DNA of 64,000 nucleotides from Strongyloides papillosus (taxonomy: Eukaryota; Nematoda; Chromadorea; Rhabditida; Strongyloididae). The notes under the pieces were generated by a model. The model was not told the origin of the DNA, made no database searches, and worked only from the letters and a program-made list of their open reading frames with translations. Positions 10,897-23,707 of the stretch are shown one piece after another. The first letter of the stretch is position 1. Every line of letters starts with the position of its first letter. A program made the position numbers and the translations under genes. The stretch is taken from positions 1,984,001 to 2,048,000 of the forward strand of contig SRSI01000009.1 of assembly GCA_005656395.1 (NCBI GenBank). Reading direction: 5' to 3'.

Positions 10897-13800
10897 TTAA
10901 TAATTTGTAGCAAAAAATTCTTTTGGTAATGATGCTGCCTCTGTTGTGTTTCCTGCACCTAAGAATAATGTTACTGCATTTTCTGCTACTTTTCTTAATG
11001 CAACCAAAGCTTTAGGAATTGAAGCAAAACGTTGTTCTGCTTCTTCTTTATGTATACTGTAAAGATATCTAAAAAACAATTTACAATATTCGCAATGTTT
11101 TTAAATTACCGATGTAAAAGCGATTCATAATTTCGATGCAGTTTTTCAACTGTCTCTTTATCTTGCTGACTTACAAGTCCTTCCCGTTTAGAATCAAATA
11201 ATACCATAAGTACAATAATGTCAATAGCAAGATCATTCTTTCTGACATCACTATGTAAAAGATTGAAAAAGTCTAAAAATCCCCTTTTTTGTTTGTCTTT
11301 AATATCAGGTCGAAGTTTATCAAACATATTAAATGATATCTGTGAATGACCATCAACTGGAGTTTGCCATACTCCTTTATCTGCATTGAATACTGTTACA
11401 CCACGGATAGTCAGCATTTCAATCATACCACCTTTTAAGAGTGAAAATTTCCCTGCTTCAGATATTTCATTAAATGCCCCAAGACGTTTTGCCATCTTAA
11501 CTAATCGTCTCATCGTTATATCCATGACATTCAAAATATCAGTTGGATTATGTTCTTTTTTAGCTAGTGTACTAGCTTGTTGATCATTATCTAATGGTTC
11601 ATTCATACATTGGAATGAATCTCTAATACTATCTAACTCTTTTAAATCTTTATCTGATAAAGTATAATCTCTTTCAGTTTTTAATGAAAAAGTATCGTCA
11701 AACGATGATGTTATGGTAGGATATGCTGCTACTGATGGTGATACCATAACAACACTTGAAACTCCTTCCAAATCTGAAGGTGAATTTGTATGAGCTTCTT
11801 GTTTTATAATCATATTAGTATCTGATGACGTATTCTTTGCTGCATTTACTAATTGATTATATTGTTCCAGACTTAAGGTTACTTTTGTTCCATCGTTATC
11901 TTGAAATATTGTTCCTATTGGAGAGGTAGAAGATATTTGACTTATTTGTGGTTGAGGCTGTACAGCGACACTTTGACGTGATATTCCTGAAAGAGTTGGT
12001 TGGAATGGAGAGGAGTTAAATCTTCCATCATTTCCAGACATGTTTGATTCATTAATTGAAGGTGAGATATCAGACTTTAAAATTGTTTCTTGCTTGATGA
12101 TATTAGGTGTTGTTGATAGTAAGTTGTTCGAAACTATTTGAGAATTAAAGTTTGGTGTTATTGAAGTTTCAGGTGACATCATACCACTATTTGATTGTTG
12201 AATCATTCCAATATTTCTAGGATTTAAATCATTTGGATTTCGTCTATTATTCTGCATCAAAAGATGTTGATTTATATTAGCAGATAATATTGCTAAATTT
12301 TGTTGACTTGGTATGACTCTTGCCATATTTGATGAAACAAAATTCTGTGGCCCAAGGACGCCACCATTTACACTTGAAGAGTTTAATAATAATTGTTCCA
12401 TACTTGGTGGTATAACACCTGGATTTCCTACACTTCCATTTGAAACTAAGAATCCATTAGCTAATGAGTTATTTAAGCTTTGTACATTATTAACATTATT
12501 TACGTTGCCACCCATGCAACCATTTTGAATGTTACTGGGATTAATATGATTATTATTATTATTATTACTGTTACGTGCCATATGATTAAGACGAGAATTT
12601 TTTCTCCTTCTCAATTGTTCTTCATTTAATATCCATTCTTTTTTCATTCCTACTTGGAAGCATTTCTTCAAACGACATTTTTGACAAAATCTTCTAGATA
12701 CAGAATTAATTTCACAGTCATCTGAATAGGGACATTTAAACTCTTTTGGCCTTAAAGCATTTCGGCGGAAGAATGCCTAAAACATATTAAATATAATAGT
12801 ATATTTATTTTATATCCTTACTTTACATGATTCACATGTTATGACATTAAAATTGTACCCAGTTGCATGGTCACCACAAACTCGACAAGTTTTCTGTCTT
12901 CTTCTTGTATCTCCTTCATTAGCACTACAATTTGAATTACTCTGATTGCTACTATTTTCGTTTGGTGAAGCTAATCCTTGTTGTGGTTGAAATACGTTGT
13001 TGAAAGAACTTCCATTATTCGTCATAGCAATAGAACTATTTGGTAAGGATGCCATATTGAACGAAGTGTTACTTTGACAAAGACTAGCTGCACTATTCGG
13101 GGAATGAATCACGGGATCGTCCGGTGTATTCATTTGCTGCTAAAAAAAACAACATAAACAAATTTTAAATTTTTAAAATAGTGATTAGAGAAAGTAAGAA
13201 CAATTCATAATGATGGTTTCAAGAAACATTTATTAGGATTATTTGGGAATATGTCGCGACTATTTGAAAATATGTCTTCATTATTTAAAAATATATCCTC
13301 TTCACTATATTAAAATATTTTGCCATTATTTAAAAATATATATTTAATATTTTTTAACATATATTCAACGGTTGGTGAAAGTATTAGTTTCATAACGTTT
13401 AATAATATCGATGTTTGAAATATGCTTTTTTCATGCACTTTATAACGTTAACTAACTTGAATCCTTGTCAATTAAAGACTTCAAAGTGTAATTGTGGTTT
13501 TGTTTTTATAATTACTTAGTTTTTTCTCTAATAAATATATTGAAAAAAAAGTTGTGGATACTATGAAAAATACCTGTGATATATTTTAATATACTTAATG
13601 CATATTTTTTAAATAATTGCGATATATTACCAAATAACCCTGTAATAACAATCATAGCATTGAACTGGCGGCAAAAAAATATTACGAAAGACATATGAAA
13701 CAGTTGTTAAGAAAGGCAGAAAAAAAAATATAGATATAAAATGATGATGGTGACAACAACAACGACAATAATGACGAAGCATGACTACCACTACTACTAT

Positions 13801-13978
13801 ATCAATCGGAAATATATACTATATTAAAAGTTAAATAATAACAAGTAAAAATTGATAAGGAATAAAATTAAAAAATATTTTATATTATTACAACCTTAGC
13901 CCCGTATAACTTGCTGAACATATTCCACTGCTGCTGTATATTTGACTGGGAGTTCAATAAGGAGTTCACATCAATCAT
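10897..13978 (-). CDS. daf-12: DAF-12 nuclear hormone receptor
   Basis: Four exons: 13895-13978, 12822-13139, 11110-12776 and 10897-11068, giving 746 aa. The DNA-binding domain (about residues 113-180) has two C4 zinc fingers, with CRVCGDHATGYNFNVITC, P-box ESCKAFF and CEINSVSRRFCQKCRLKKC, then GMKKEWILNEEQLRRRKNSR. This is nearly identical to C. elegans DAF-12. A long Asn/Ser/Gln-rich hinge follows, then a ligand-binding domain over roughly the last 250 residues, ending LPKEFFATNY (helix 12). Family knowledge: DAF-12 binds dafachronic acids and decides between dauer/infective-larva arrest and reproductive growth. Arg residues in ITMRRLV and LTIRG lie where ligand-contacting arginines are described for DAF-12 (from memory). 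Exon 2 also holds an in-frame ATG starting MNTPDDPVIHS, which resembles an internal C. elegans segment, so more than one N-terminus is possible. The donor after exon 1 (GTTGTA) is weaker than the others. Confidence 0.96.
13140..13894 (-). other. daf-12 first intron
   Basis: 755-nt intron, long for this genome. It contains a run of degenerate copies of an ATTATTTGAAAATATGTC-like unit (about 13230-13340) and a degenerate trinucleotide-rich tract (about 13740-13800). No conserved exon was found inside. Confidence 0.6.
13228..13340. repeat. Degenerate short tandem repeat inside the daf-12 intron
   Basis: Four to five imperfect copies of a unit like ATTATTTGAAAATATGTC, spaced about 20-25 bp apart. 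The copies have diverged towards pure A/T on the right. Confidence 0.5.
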
Positions 13979-16900
13979 GTCAAGTTTTGATTTTTAACCA
14001 AGAGTAGAGTCATAAAAGGTAAAATATAAACTATTAAATGAATAGCTATGTTATTTATTTATAAAGTTGAAAAATCTACAAAAATTAAAGAGTAAAATTG
14101 AAAATATGAAAGAAAACAATTTAATAATCATATAAAAGTCTATTATAAAAACTCAAAAATATTTATAACATTATTATTTTTTTTAAAAACAAACTAAAGC
14201 TAATATAATGAATATCAAAGTATATTTGGGAAATTAAAATAATTATAATTAATTTTTAAATTAATGAATCTCTTTCTCAATATATTGTTTGAAGCAAACA
14301 AATTATAATGTTGTTACGCAACCAAATATGATTAAATAGTATGAAAAGTGAAACACAGAATAAATTTATAGTTGGTGAAAAACAATTAATGTTCAATTTT
14401 TAAAATGTGCTTATTAAAGTAAAAACAACTTCTAATGTGAAAAATTGTTTACAATGGCAATTATCCCGTGATTCTCTTTAAAAAAAATAGCTTTGTTTTC
14501 CCAGACATTTTTTTAGAACAGTTGCTAGAATGTTAGAAGTGCCAATGTAAATGAAAAGCATTAATTAGAATATGTTAATAAACTAGAAATAGGCTAAATT
14601 AATATCACATACAACTACATTTATTTTCTATCCCTTGTCATTTCCTGATAAAAAAAAAAGAATTGATAAAACAACTGTTAAACACTCATTTTAATTATTT
14701 AGAATTAAGATGTTTCCCAAAGTCATTTTTTAATATCAGAAATTTGCGAAAATGTAAAGGAATAAAAAATATTATCAAATATTGATATTTGTAATTCTCT
14801 AATAAAAATTGCTAAGTAACAATAGAAAATAAATAAGTGTTCTACATATTTCCATCTTTAATATTTGTATAAAAAAACTTGAATCTATATATGGACAGAG
14901 TAAAAAACATATGATTTAATTTGTAATATGGTAGAGCGCTATGTGTTAAGAGTACTAAATTTTGACGCATCATATCATCGCCGACGTAGGATAATCATTG
15001 AAACAATATTTATATCTAACACACAGCTAACAAAACACTCAATATTACTCAGTATTTACTTAAATGTTTGTCTAATCTAATTTTACAGGAGTTATTAATT
15101 TAAAAAACATCTTTAATGAGAAAAAGTTTGAAATAAAATAAATGTAAAAAAAAGTAAAAAAAAAGAATATTTCTGTTTATGGTAATAAAAAGTGCAACTT
15201 GCAAAACAATGCCGTTCTATCACTATGGCAAAACAACTTTTGCTCTGTTCCCTCTAGAAATAACATTGGTACAGTTAGCTCAAAGCTTTTGTACATACCC
15301 CCTCCTTTCTTCGACAATCCTATTTAATTAAACTTTCATCTTTTTAATCCTTCTATTTTTCATAAATAGAAGTATTAAAAATGTTATTATGAATGGCAAT
15401 TTTTATGGTACATGTTTTTAATAAGTTTCTAGAAAGGCTTGTTTTTTTGCCATGTTTTTAAAGTAGAACAACACACGTCAATTTTTAGTATGATTCTAGT
15501 ATAAAAAAAAATTATAAACATGTCTTGGGGAAAATTTGCAAAAAACAATTTTTCCAGAAACAGAATAAACATTTCAGCTTTTAGGGAACATGCCTTAGCT
15601 TAGTAAGAATGAAAAGGAAGTAGCAATTTGAAATTTCAAAACAGCTTTTACACAATAACAAAATTGTGGGAGTTAAATTTGAATGTTTGAAAATAAAAAA
15701 CAACATCGAATTAAAGTTATTCTCATATTAAATAATGAATGGGAGTTAATGATTATTATAAAGTTAGTAAAGATTAACTAAAAATGTATTTTTGAAAAAA
15801 AAGCTTATTGTAATATTTTTTAACTCTATAGTATAATTTATCATAATAGATTATTTTTTGTAATTTGATTTAAAATAAGTTAAAAAAATCTTTAATTAAA
15901 ATAAATTAAATGGGAATATTATAGTATGTGATTCCTTATCAATTAAAAAAAATGTTATGGTCAATTTTGGTAGTTAATCGTATGTTTATAATATTGCACT
16001 ATCAAAACAAAAAGACACTTTTTAAATCACAATTTTTTACATAAGCCAGTTATACAAAATACAAAATATATTTTAGTGTTCTCCTGTATGTAACAGAACA
16101 CCGAGTGTCAAAAAAATATATTAAAAAAACGATGAATGGATGATAGTCGTAAAGAATATCCTTTCTTTTATTTCCCTACCAGCTAGTCATAATGATACTC
16201 TTTATACATCTTTACAACCCATTATCTTTGGTATATTTCAACATTTTTTTTTAACAAAACAAAGTTGCGACAATAAAAATTGGAGATATCTATTCTTTAG
16301 AAGATGATGTCTGTCGTGTGCGTCGTTATTTTCACCGTCCTTTTTTTTTACTATCACATTAAAAGAAAATATGTATGTATTTTTATTTCACTAGTACTGA
16401 AGCTGTTGAAATTGAAAGAACATAAAAAATGATTGCACCAGGGTTGGTCTTTTTTACCCTCACTCTTATATATATATATGTGTTTTTTTACTATTAAAAT
16501 GGAAATGAAGAACCTGACACATAGAATGATATAGATATATAAAGCTTCGAAAACAAATTTACAGTCTTTTATCATGATTTTAAATTAAATAAATACTATA
16601 TGTGAATAATTATTAGTGAAGTAACTGTTAGATTCCAAAATCTTGTTTATTTGGATAACTCCAGAATAATATATTTTTTTTAAAAAAAGAATGGTCTATA
16701 CCTACAGAATGTTTATTATTATCTATTAATTTCTTAAAAGCTACCAATGGTGTGTTTTTTAAATATTATATTATTATTTAAATCATCACGCAATTTAGTT
16801 ATCAATTTAAAAAAAAAACTTGTCAAAGACAAGCATCTAAATATATGATTAAACATATAAAAATTGTTATTGAATATTCCCTAGGGAAAATTTGTAGCTA

Positions 16901-19357
16901 CCTTTATAGTTATTAATAGTCATAACAATTCACAGACAGTAAAAATAAAAAGTAAGGAATGATAAAACTGAAAAACTAAAAATTAAATAAATAAGGCACT
17001 ATTAGGGATGAACATTAATTCCACTTCCAAGGTCTGCAAAAATACTTAATAATTTTTATGTATTCGTCAATATGTTTACCAGCTTATTCTATAGCATTTC
17101 ATAAAAACAGAAAACAGCTTTGTTCCTGAGTTACTCTTAAAAACAACTATTCATCCAATCTTATACATCATTAGTTCTTTAAAATTAAAAATAAATATTA
17201 GTGTGAAGAAAAAAACATTAAGGTCTTAAAATGAATTTACATATATTGAATCTTAGATTTACGGGTATGTTAAGCAGTTGATTTTAATATATTAAAAAAA
17301 AAGAGGCGTCCAAATAAAATAGATAAAAATGATGCACCCTTTTAGGGAAAAATTGAATGCGGGGTAAGTTGTAAAAAACAAACAATTTTAATGAGGGGCA
17401 GTTTTTTTTTTATGTTATATTGAAAAGCTTTTGGGAATATAATGTGTTTTTTACTTTTAACCAACCTTGTGGAAATATTTTCATATAGTAGTTATTTTGT
17501 ATTGATAATAAAAAATAAAGAAAGTGACATAAAGTATAGACATAACATGGACAATATTTTTGTTTTTGACAAAGTATAAAAAAAAAATACTAAATGGAAC
17601 TTAAGTGTAAGCATTTTTGATAGTAATATAGTTTTGTTTTTATCGTAAAGTAACTTTAAATATTAAAAAACAAATGATAGAAGTTATTTTAAAGGGCAAT
17701 TTTTTAATAATTGATGTGCTAAATGTTACTTTTATTGATTTTGCATACACCTCATTTTTGACTATATTTATCAATAGCTATATATTCATTAAAAGGACAA
17801 AAGAAGGTCATATAGAAAAAAATCATTTAAAATCATATATCAGCATTAACGAACATCACTGCCTACTAGTAAATAATATAAAAAAGTTAGTATGTGTGAA
17901 ATTTTGAGCACACAAAAAATTTATTTTTAAAGTATATTTAAATAGACCTTCATCTATAGGATAATTTAAAGGATGATAATTGAAGAAGTCTAATAAAAAT
18001 CGTTGTTTTGAACAAAATAAAGAGGTTGAAAAATAAATTACATATAAAAAGAAATTTTTAAAAAAATATATGTATATTTTGATTAGAAATAGAAACAAAG
18101 ATACAGACTATAAACATTAGGTAAAAGATTTATTACTTTTGTCTTTACTTTTTTAACTTTACTTATATTTTGGTTTATCACAAGAAAATAGAATAAGGAA
18201 CAAGAAATGTAATTGTGGTATAAAAAAATAGCCGTATAAAGTGCAGTTGATAGATTGTATGTAGTATGCTATACATAGTTGTTACTTACAAAAAAAATCT
18301 TTTATTTAATCAAGTGCAAATGGGACGTTGGTTTGCATAACAAACAACAGGATAAAATATTAACTAAGCTAAAAAACATGGATTTATAAAATAATCGTGA
18401 TAAATTCAATTTTTTTTAAAAAAAGTACTATTAATGAAAATAATAAAAATAATATTGAAATATTTTCTTTAACATATTTTCAATATAATCTTAATAATTA
18501 ATATAACACTATTAAACAATTTTCATTAAATAAATATTATTTTTAAAAAAACGAATGTCATTATATACAAATATGATATATTATAAAAAATGTGGAAAAA
18601 AAATAAAAGTTAAAATTTTGAATATAGAATGGTGTTAATAGTTAGATCACAAATATTATTTAAAAACACACAAAAAAAATCTAAAATAATAAAAAAAAAC
18701 TATATGTAAACTAATAAAATAGTTCATATATAACGTAATACACATTGTAATAAAATCATAATTAAATTTTGTGTTTTTCTTAACTGTTGCAGATAAAAAT
18801 TGTAAAACTATTTTTCAGTTAATGTGATTTGATGGAAAATAAATTGATACTAACAATATTTATATAAAGCCACAAATATAAAACATTATTGATTTAAAAT
18901 AATAGTAAAAAACTTCCTGAATATTAAAAATATCTTGTAATATATCTAATTACGTGTCTCAATTTGTTGTCAATTTTATTTTGTAAAATCATCATTTTAA
19001 TAAACTATTAGATAAAATAAAATGTCGTTTATAGAGGATTTTAAATGTAATTTTAATTAGAAATAATTGTTAACATGGCAGTTGTTAACAGGTTATTTTA
19101 TTGAAACTTAAGATCGCTGTAAACCTTTCAATTGTGCAATATAATTTGTTTTAATTTTTTTATACAAAAAGGTAGATCACAAAAGTTAAAATGTCTTTTT
19201 GAAACATATTGCACTTTACATGAAATTCAATAGTGATATAAATAACATCAACATGAATATAAGATAATATGATAGAGAACAAAATAAATTTACATTACAG
19301 TTATATATTTGCATTAAGAGTTATCCATAAAATAAAATATTTAATAATAAAACTTAC
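13979..19357. other. 5.4-kb AT-rich region upstream of daf-12 exon 1
   Basis: No convincing exon, RNA gene or transposon is seen; frames of 70-80 codons here look random. Patches with more mixed composition occur near 15180-15330 and 16080-16340. They could be regulatory DNA or unread exons. Depending on how the exon at 19358-20026 is spliced, this is either intergenic DNA or one long intron. Confidence 0.5.
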
Positions 19358-20026
19358 CTCAGCAGATATTTTACGCATTATTTCTAGTGTAACCTTTCTA
19401 CGATCTTTGATTCTATGATGAGGAACTCGATTATTAGAAATATCTAATTCATTGTTTTTTTTTCCATCTAAGTTATCTTCATAAGTATTATCATTATCTA
19501 CTCTAACTTTTTCATTACTTTTTCTACTATCATTAATTTTTCTTTTTGACCATTTCTCAGAAGATTGAACATTTAATGTAACACTATTTGATGTTAAAAT
19601 ATCATTTTCATCATTGGCGAGATTACTTAATGGTGAAGAAGTTATAGAGTCTTTTTTAATTATACCCATGATATCTGGCTCTGAAACAGTAGGTGAACAT
19701 GTATTAGAATTAAGTGGTGTTGAATTATCAAATGAAATATCTTTTTTAATATCGCTAGATGATGTTAAATGTGCTACAACAGCAGCAATAGAATTATTAT
19801 TTTGATATGAAGATTTGGATACATTTTTCTTTTTTGATTTTTGATTTTTTTCATTTTTAATATTTAATTGTTCGTGTAAATGAACATTTCTAGCATGTTC
19901 TTCTAAAATAAGTTTAGCTTCTGTAGAAGAAAATAAATGTGACATATCTGCAGCATTAAGAGTACGAGTCATAGCAGCTGCAGCTAATAACAATGCTGCA
20001 CCATTAGGTTGGTTGTCAAGATTCAT
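19358..20026 (-). CDS. 5' coding exon of a disordered nuclear-type protein, possibly an alternative daf-12 first exon
   Basis: 223 codons from an ATG to a textbook donor (GAG then GTAAGT) in phase 0. The translation starts MNLDNQPNGAALLLAAAAM, is rich in Ser, Asn and Lys, and ends in a basic stretch with RIKDRRKVTLEIMRK. It has no signal peptide or membrane segment. Frame openness and codon use mark it as real. The frame continues only 18 codons past the donor, so a downstream exon is expected on the left. Splicing to the daf-12 exon 2 acceptor at 13139, also phase 0, would be in frame and would resemble the long N-terminal DAF-12A isoform arrangement of C. elegans. This is inference; it could instead be an unrelated gene with a short unread last exon. 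Confidence 0.6.
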
Positions 20027-21069
20027 TCAAATGTGGCAATATATGTATTAAAATATAAAATTAACTGAAAGTTGATTTGTATATAAACAGGTTGTTAAAA
20101 TATTATAAATAATATACAAGATTAAACCGGAATAGATAATAAAATAAGGTGCTGAAAAAAGAATACGTTGAAACAATGATAATGTGACTTTTTGTATTCT
20201 TCAGCGAGGTAGAAAATTTTGCCGATGACTAATAACTTGAAGTAGTAATGTAGTTTACTAGTGTAAAAATTCCATGAATATCGTTTATCTATAAAAATAT
20301 AATATTTTGGTAAAATACACTAAAATACAACAAATTATTCATAATTTATCTTTATGGTATAGATTTTGTTATAGTAAAATAATGAAGTTTTATAATATCT
20401 TTCTATAATACTTGTTTTTTTACAAATAAAATTAAATAATTTATCATTTAAATTTAAAAACTTATACTAAAAAAATATACTTAGTTATTTAATTATATTT
20501 AATTTTTTTAAAACACATATTATACTAAACATGTTTTATTTTATAATATTTCTATTAAAAGAATATTAAATATGTAATATTCTTCTTTTTTATTTATTAC
20601 TTTATCTTGTATAGTTTTGCCTTGTAATATTTCAATAATATATTGTCTTAATACATTCCCTCACTTTGCACTAACATTTTTTACTTTTTGTCATTCGATC
20701 GAGTTAACTTTTTATCACTCTATGAAAACGTGCGCACAACGATACTTATATAAGATATATCAATTGTGGTTATTTCTCTCTCAACACACATATATTATCT
20801 ATAAGGCAACCATTCTCTATTTGAATCTCTTCAGCCCGGGGCTTTAGTAGTTATAGTGCAGCTCTACTAAAATAATATTTCTAGTATCACCATTCCTTTA
20901 CTAAATGTACCAAAGTTTTAAATTTCTATTCATATAGATTTATGCAACGAAATATGATGGGTGTTGTCTAGTTGTCTAAAATTTCTATACAACGTATAAA
21001 AAATTAGATAGAAATATAAGAGATGTTTATATTTATAGAAGGACAATGTCCGTGTTGGCCAAGAAAATA

Positions 21070-21096
21070 TAAGAGAGAGAGATAGAGAGAGAAAAA
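21070..21096. repeat. GA-rich microsatellite
   Basis: Alternating GA run interrupted by one T, giving AAGAGAGAGAGATAGAGAGA followed by an A-rich end. Confidence 0.8.
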
Positions 21097-23383
21097 AGTA
21101 CATGCGTTCCTGCAGGTCCCAAAGATGGCTTTTTTTTGTAATGTGTATCATTCATTAAATATTTCTATTTCATTTCTACCACACTTCAAAAATAATGTTC
21201 TAGTTGTGGTGAAAAGCACACAGAATAAATTGTTTAGTCCTTTATTTATAATGTATATACAAAATTTGTAAAAACTCTGACATCGTACTCTTAAGTGAGT
21301 AATATTAGAAAAAGTGTAAATGGAGAAATGTAACGTATAAAAAGAGTTATGTAAGAGATGAGGCAACAAGTGGGACTGAAGATATTACTTTTTTTTAAAG
21401 CTTCTTTGTACCAACTGGTACCAAGAAAGAAAAAAATTTTTAATTTGTTTAATAAATATATCATCATTCTTTTTAAAGTAATTTCTTCAAATGATATCAA
21501 ATAAATTATCATTTATTAAATAATTAAAGGGATTTATCGGGAAGGTAAAATTAAAAAAAAGGGTCACACAATAAATTCTAAATAGAAAGATACATGGTTA
21601 AAGATAATGTTAAGTTGCACTAACAAATGTACTATGTATAATGTGACTTTATATAAAGAAGATTATATTATTAAAATGAAATAATGAAATGTATAATATT
21701 ACATAATTTTATTTTACAAAATAACCAAAGTTTACAAAAAGTTTACATATTATAATTAACATGAAAAATGTAAACTTGAAATAAATAAGTTATTTATAGA
21801 AATGTTTAATTTTTTATTAATAAATTTCCTAAAAATGTTGTAGAATAAAATTGATACACTACAATAGTAAAAATAAATAATATCCTATAAATAAGAACAT
21901 CCAAATATATTTTGTTATCAAATATTATTCTTAATGTTATATTTTACAAAACATTGGTAGGAAAATTTTTTAAATTATCATTACTAGAAAATATAAAAGT
22001 AGACGGAGTATAAAATTTAAAATAATGTCCTTGTACAATTAAAAATATTAAAATAGGAGTGCATAAATGTTTGTAATACAGCGTAAAGAAATCAAGAAAA
22101 TGGTTTGATGTTACAGTCAACTATTATTTCTTTTCGAACGCTGGCATATTATATTTTTGTGAACATTTTTTAGTAAAACCCTTAAAAGATGGGGCATAGT
22201 AAAACTAGTTTCAATATAATATTACAAGGACATAGCTGACCTTTTCTGGAGGAAATTAGTGATGAAGGACAACTTGAACGCAAAAAGTTTTGCGACACAA
22301 TCGTAATGAAAATTTAGTGAAAAGTAAATGAAGATAAAATTAACGGAAAAAAGAGATATGTTAGTGGGACATTAAAAAGTTTATTGTCTGAATCTTTAAT
22401 GCTACGGCATATTAATTTTAGTTATAATTATAATAGAAACTTTCTATGCAAATGAGAAAATAAATGGTAATATATTGGCTTTATCAAATATTGCTGTCTT
22501 TAATAAATCGTTAGCTCATAATAGTTAATTGCAAATATCTTTATTATTAAGTAGCAAAATTGTATTTCATTATATATTTTTTAAATATCAATTTTATTGT
22601 TAAATATAAAAAAATCGTGAATTTAATGATACAAGTTTTAAAAAAAAAAGTATACAATTTAGCAAAAGTATTAGAATTTCTTTAATTATTGGCAAATGAC
22701 TAATAATGATGGCAAAATTTAGTATAAAATATACGTTACTTCAATTGATGAAAGATATTTCATTTATATTTAAGCTTTTTAATAGTATTAGAAACAACAA
22801 ACTCTCCCATCTTCATTATATAAGCGCGATAACGAATGATTTAACAAAAAATTTAAAACCCATCTATACCTTCTGTTTTATTTTAACCATCAGTTAATAA
22901 TTTTAACTTTTATTTGAACTGTTTATTTACGATACATGTTGTACTCTCATTCTAAAATATCTGCATAGTATTAAAAGCATTTTTTCAATAACGTTCTTTT
23001 TAAAAATTTTAACAATTAGCAAACAAACATTTATTTGCACTTCAATTTTAATGGTTCAACATTGAAATAAAAATATATTTACTATATTATAATATCAACT
23101 TTTTTTTTCTCAATATATTTCAATTAAAATTTCAAATATGCTAGCAAATAATGAAAAATATAAAGATATTGTGAATAAGAAAGAATACATTCATATGTAA
23201 ATATATAATAGTGCAAAAGCCCCGTATATAAAAGTTTAGTAGGCATAATTTTATATTCTCTTCCAACTTTTTTTTTCGAAAGTTTATATACATTTTTAAC
23301 GACACAACAAAAATTACAATAAGCCCCGTTCATTCTTTGATGTAAATAAATGAAAAGAGTATAATAATAAAAATGATGTTCGA

Positions 23384-23707
23384 ATGGTGAACGAAGAGAA
23401 CATCACAATCGTTCATTTTGCGGATGGCAGTAACAGGCTGGTAACCCCATGGAAACACAAAAGAATAATTTTGCTGTTTTATGAAAATTTGCGGCAATCA
23501 AAAATTAAAATATTATATATTAGAAAAGAGATGGAATATGTAATGAAATTAAAAATTATCAATTATAATAAAAATATAAGGAAATTAGTGATATTTGTAT
23601 CTGTTCTAAACATTATTATTTCTCTTATTCATAAAAATAGGATGAGATTATACCTATATGACATCATGTCCATAAAAATTATTGAAATTGATATAAAAAA
23701 ATGTTAG
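23384..23707 (+). other. Uncertain 107-codon ORF starting in a GC island
   Basis: The first 27 codons lie in a patch of clearly higher GC than its surroundings and translate to MVNEENITIVHFADGSNRLV and TPWKHKR. The rest is Ile/Lys/Asn-rich, like random AT-rich reading. No family recognised and no clear splice donor after the GC patch. It could be a relic of a mobile element or an isolated exon. Confidence 0.2.

Noticed and set aside
17674..18098. Two 77-80 codon ORFs on opposite strands
   Set aside because: Ile/Lys/Phe/Asn-rich translations typical of random A/T sequence, with no splice context or motif.
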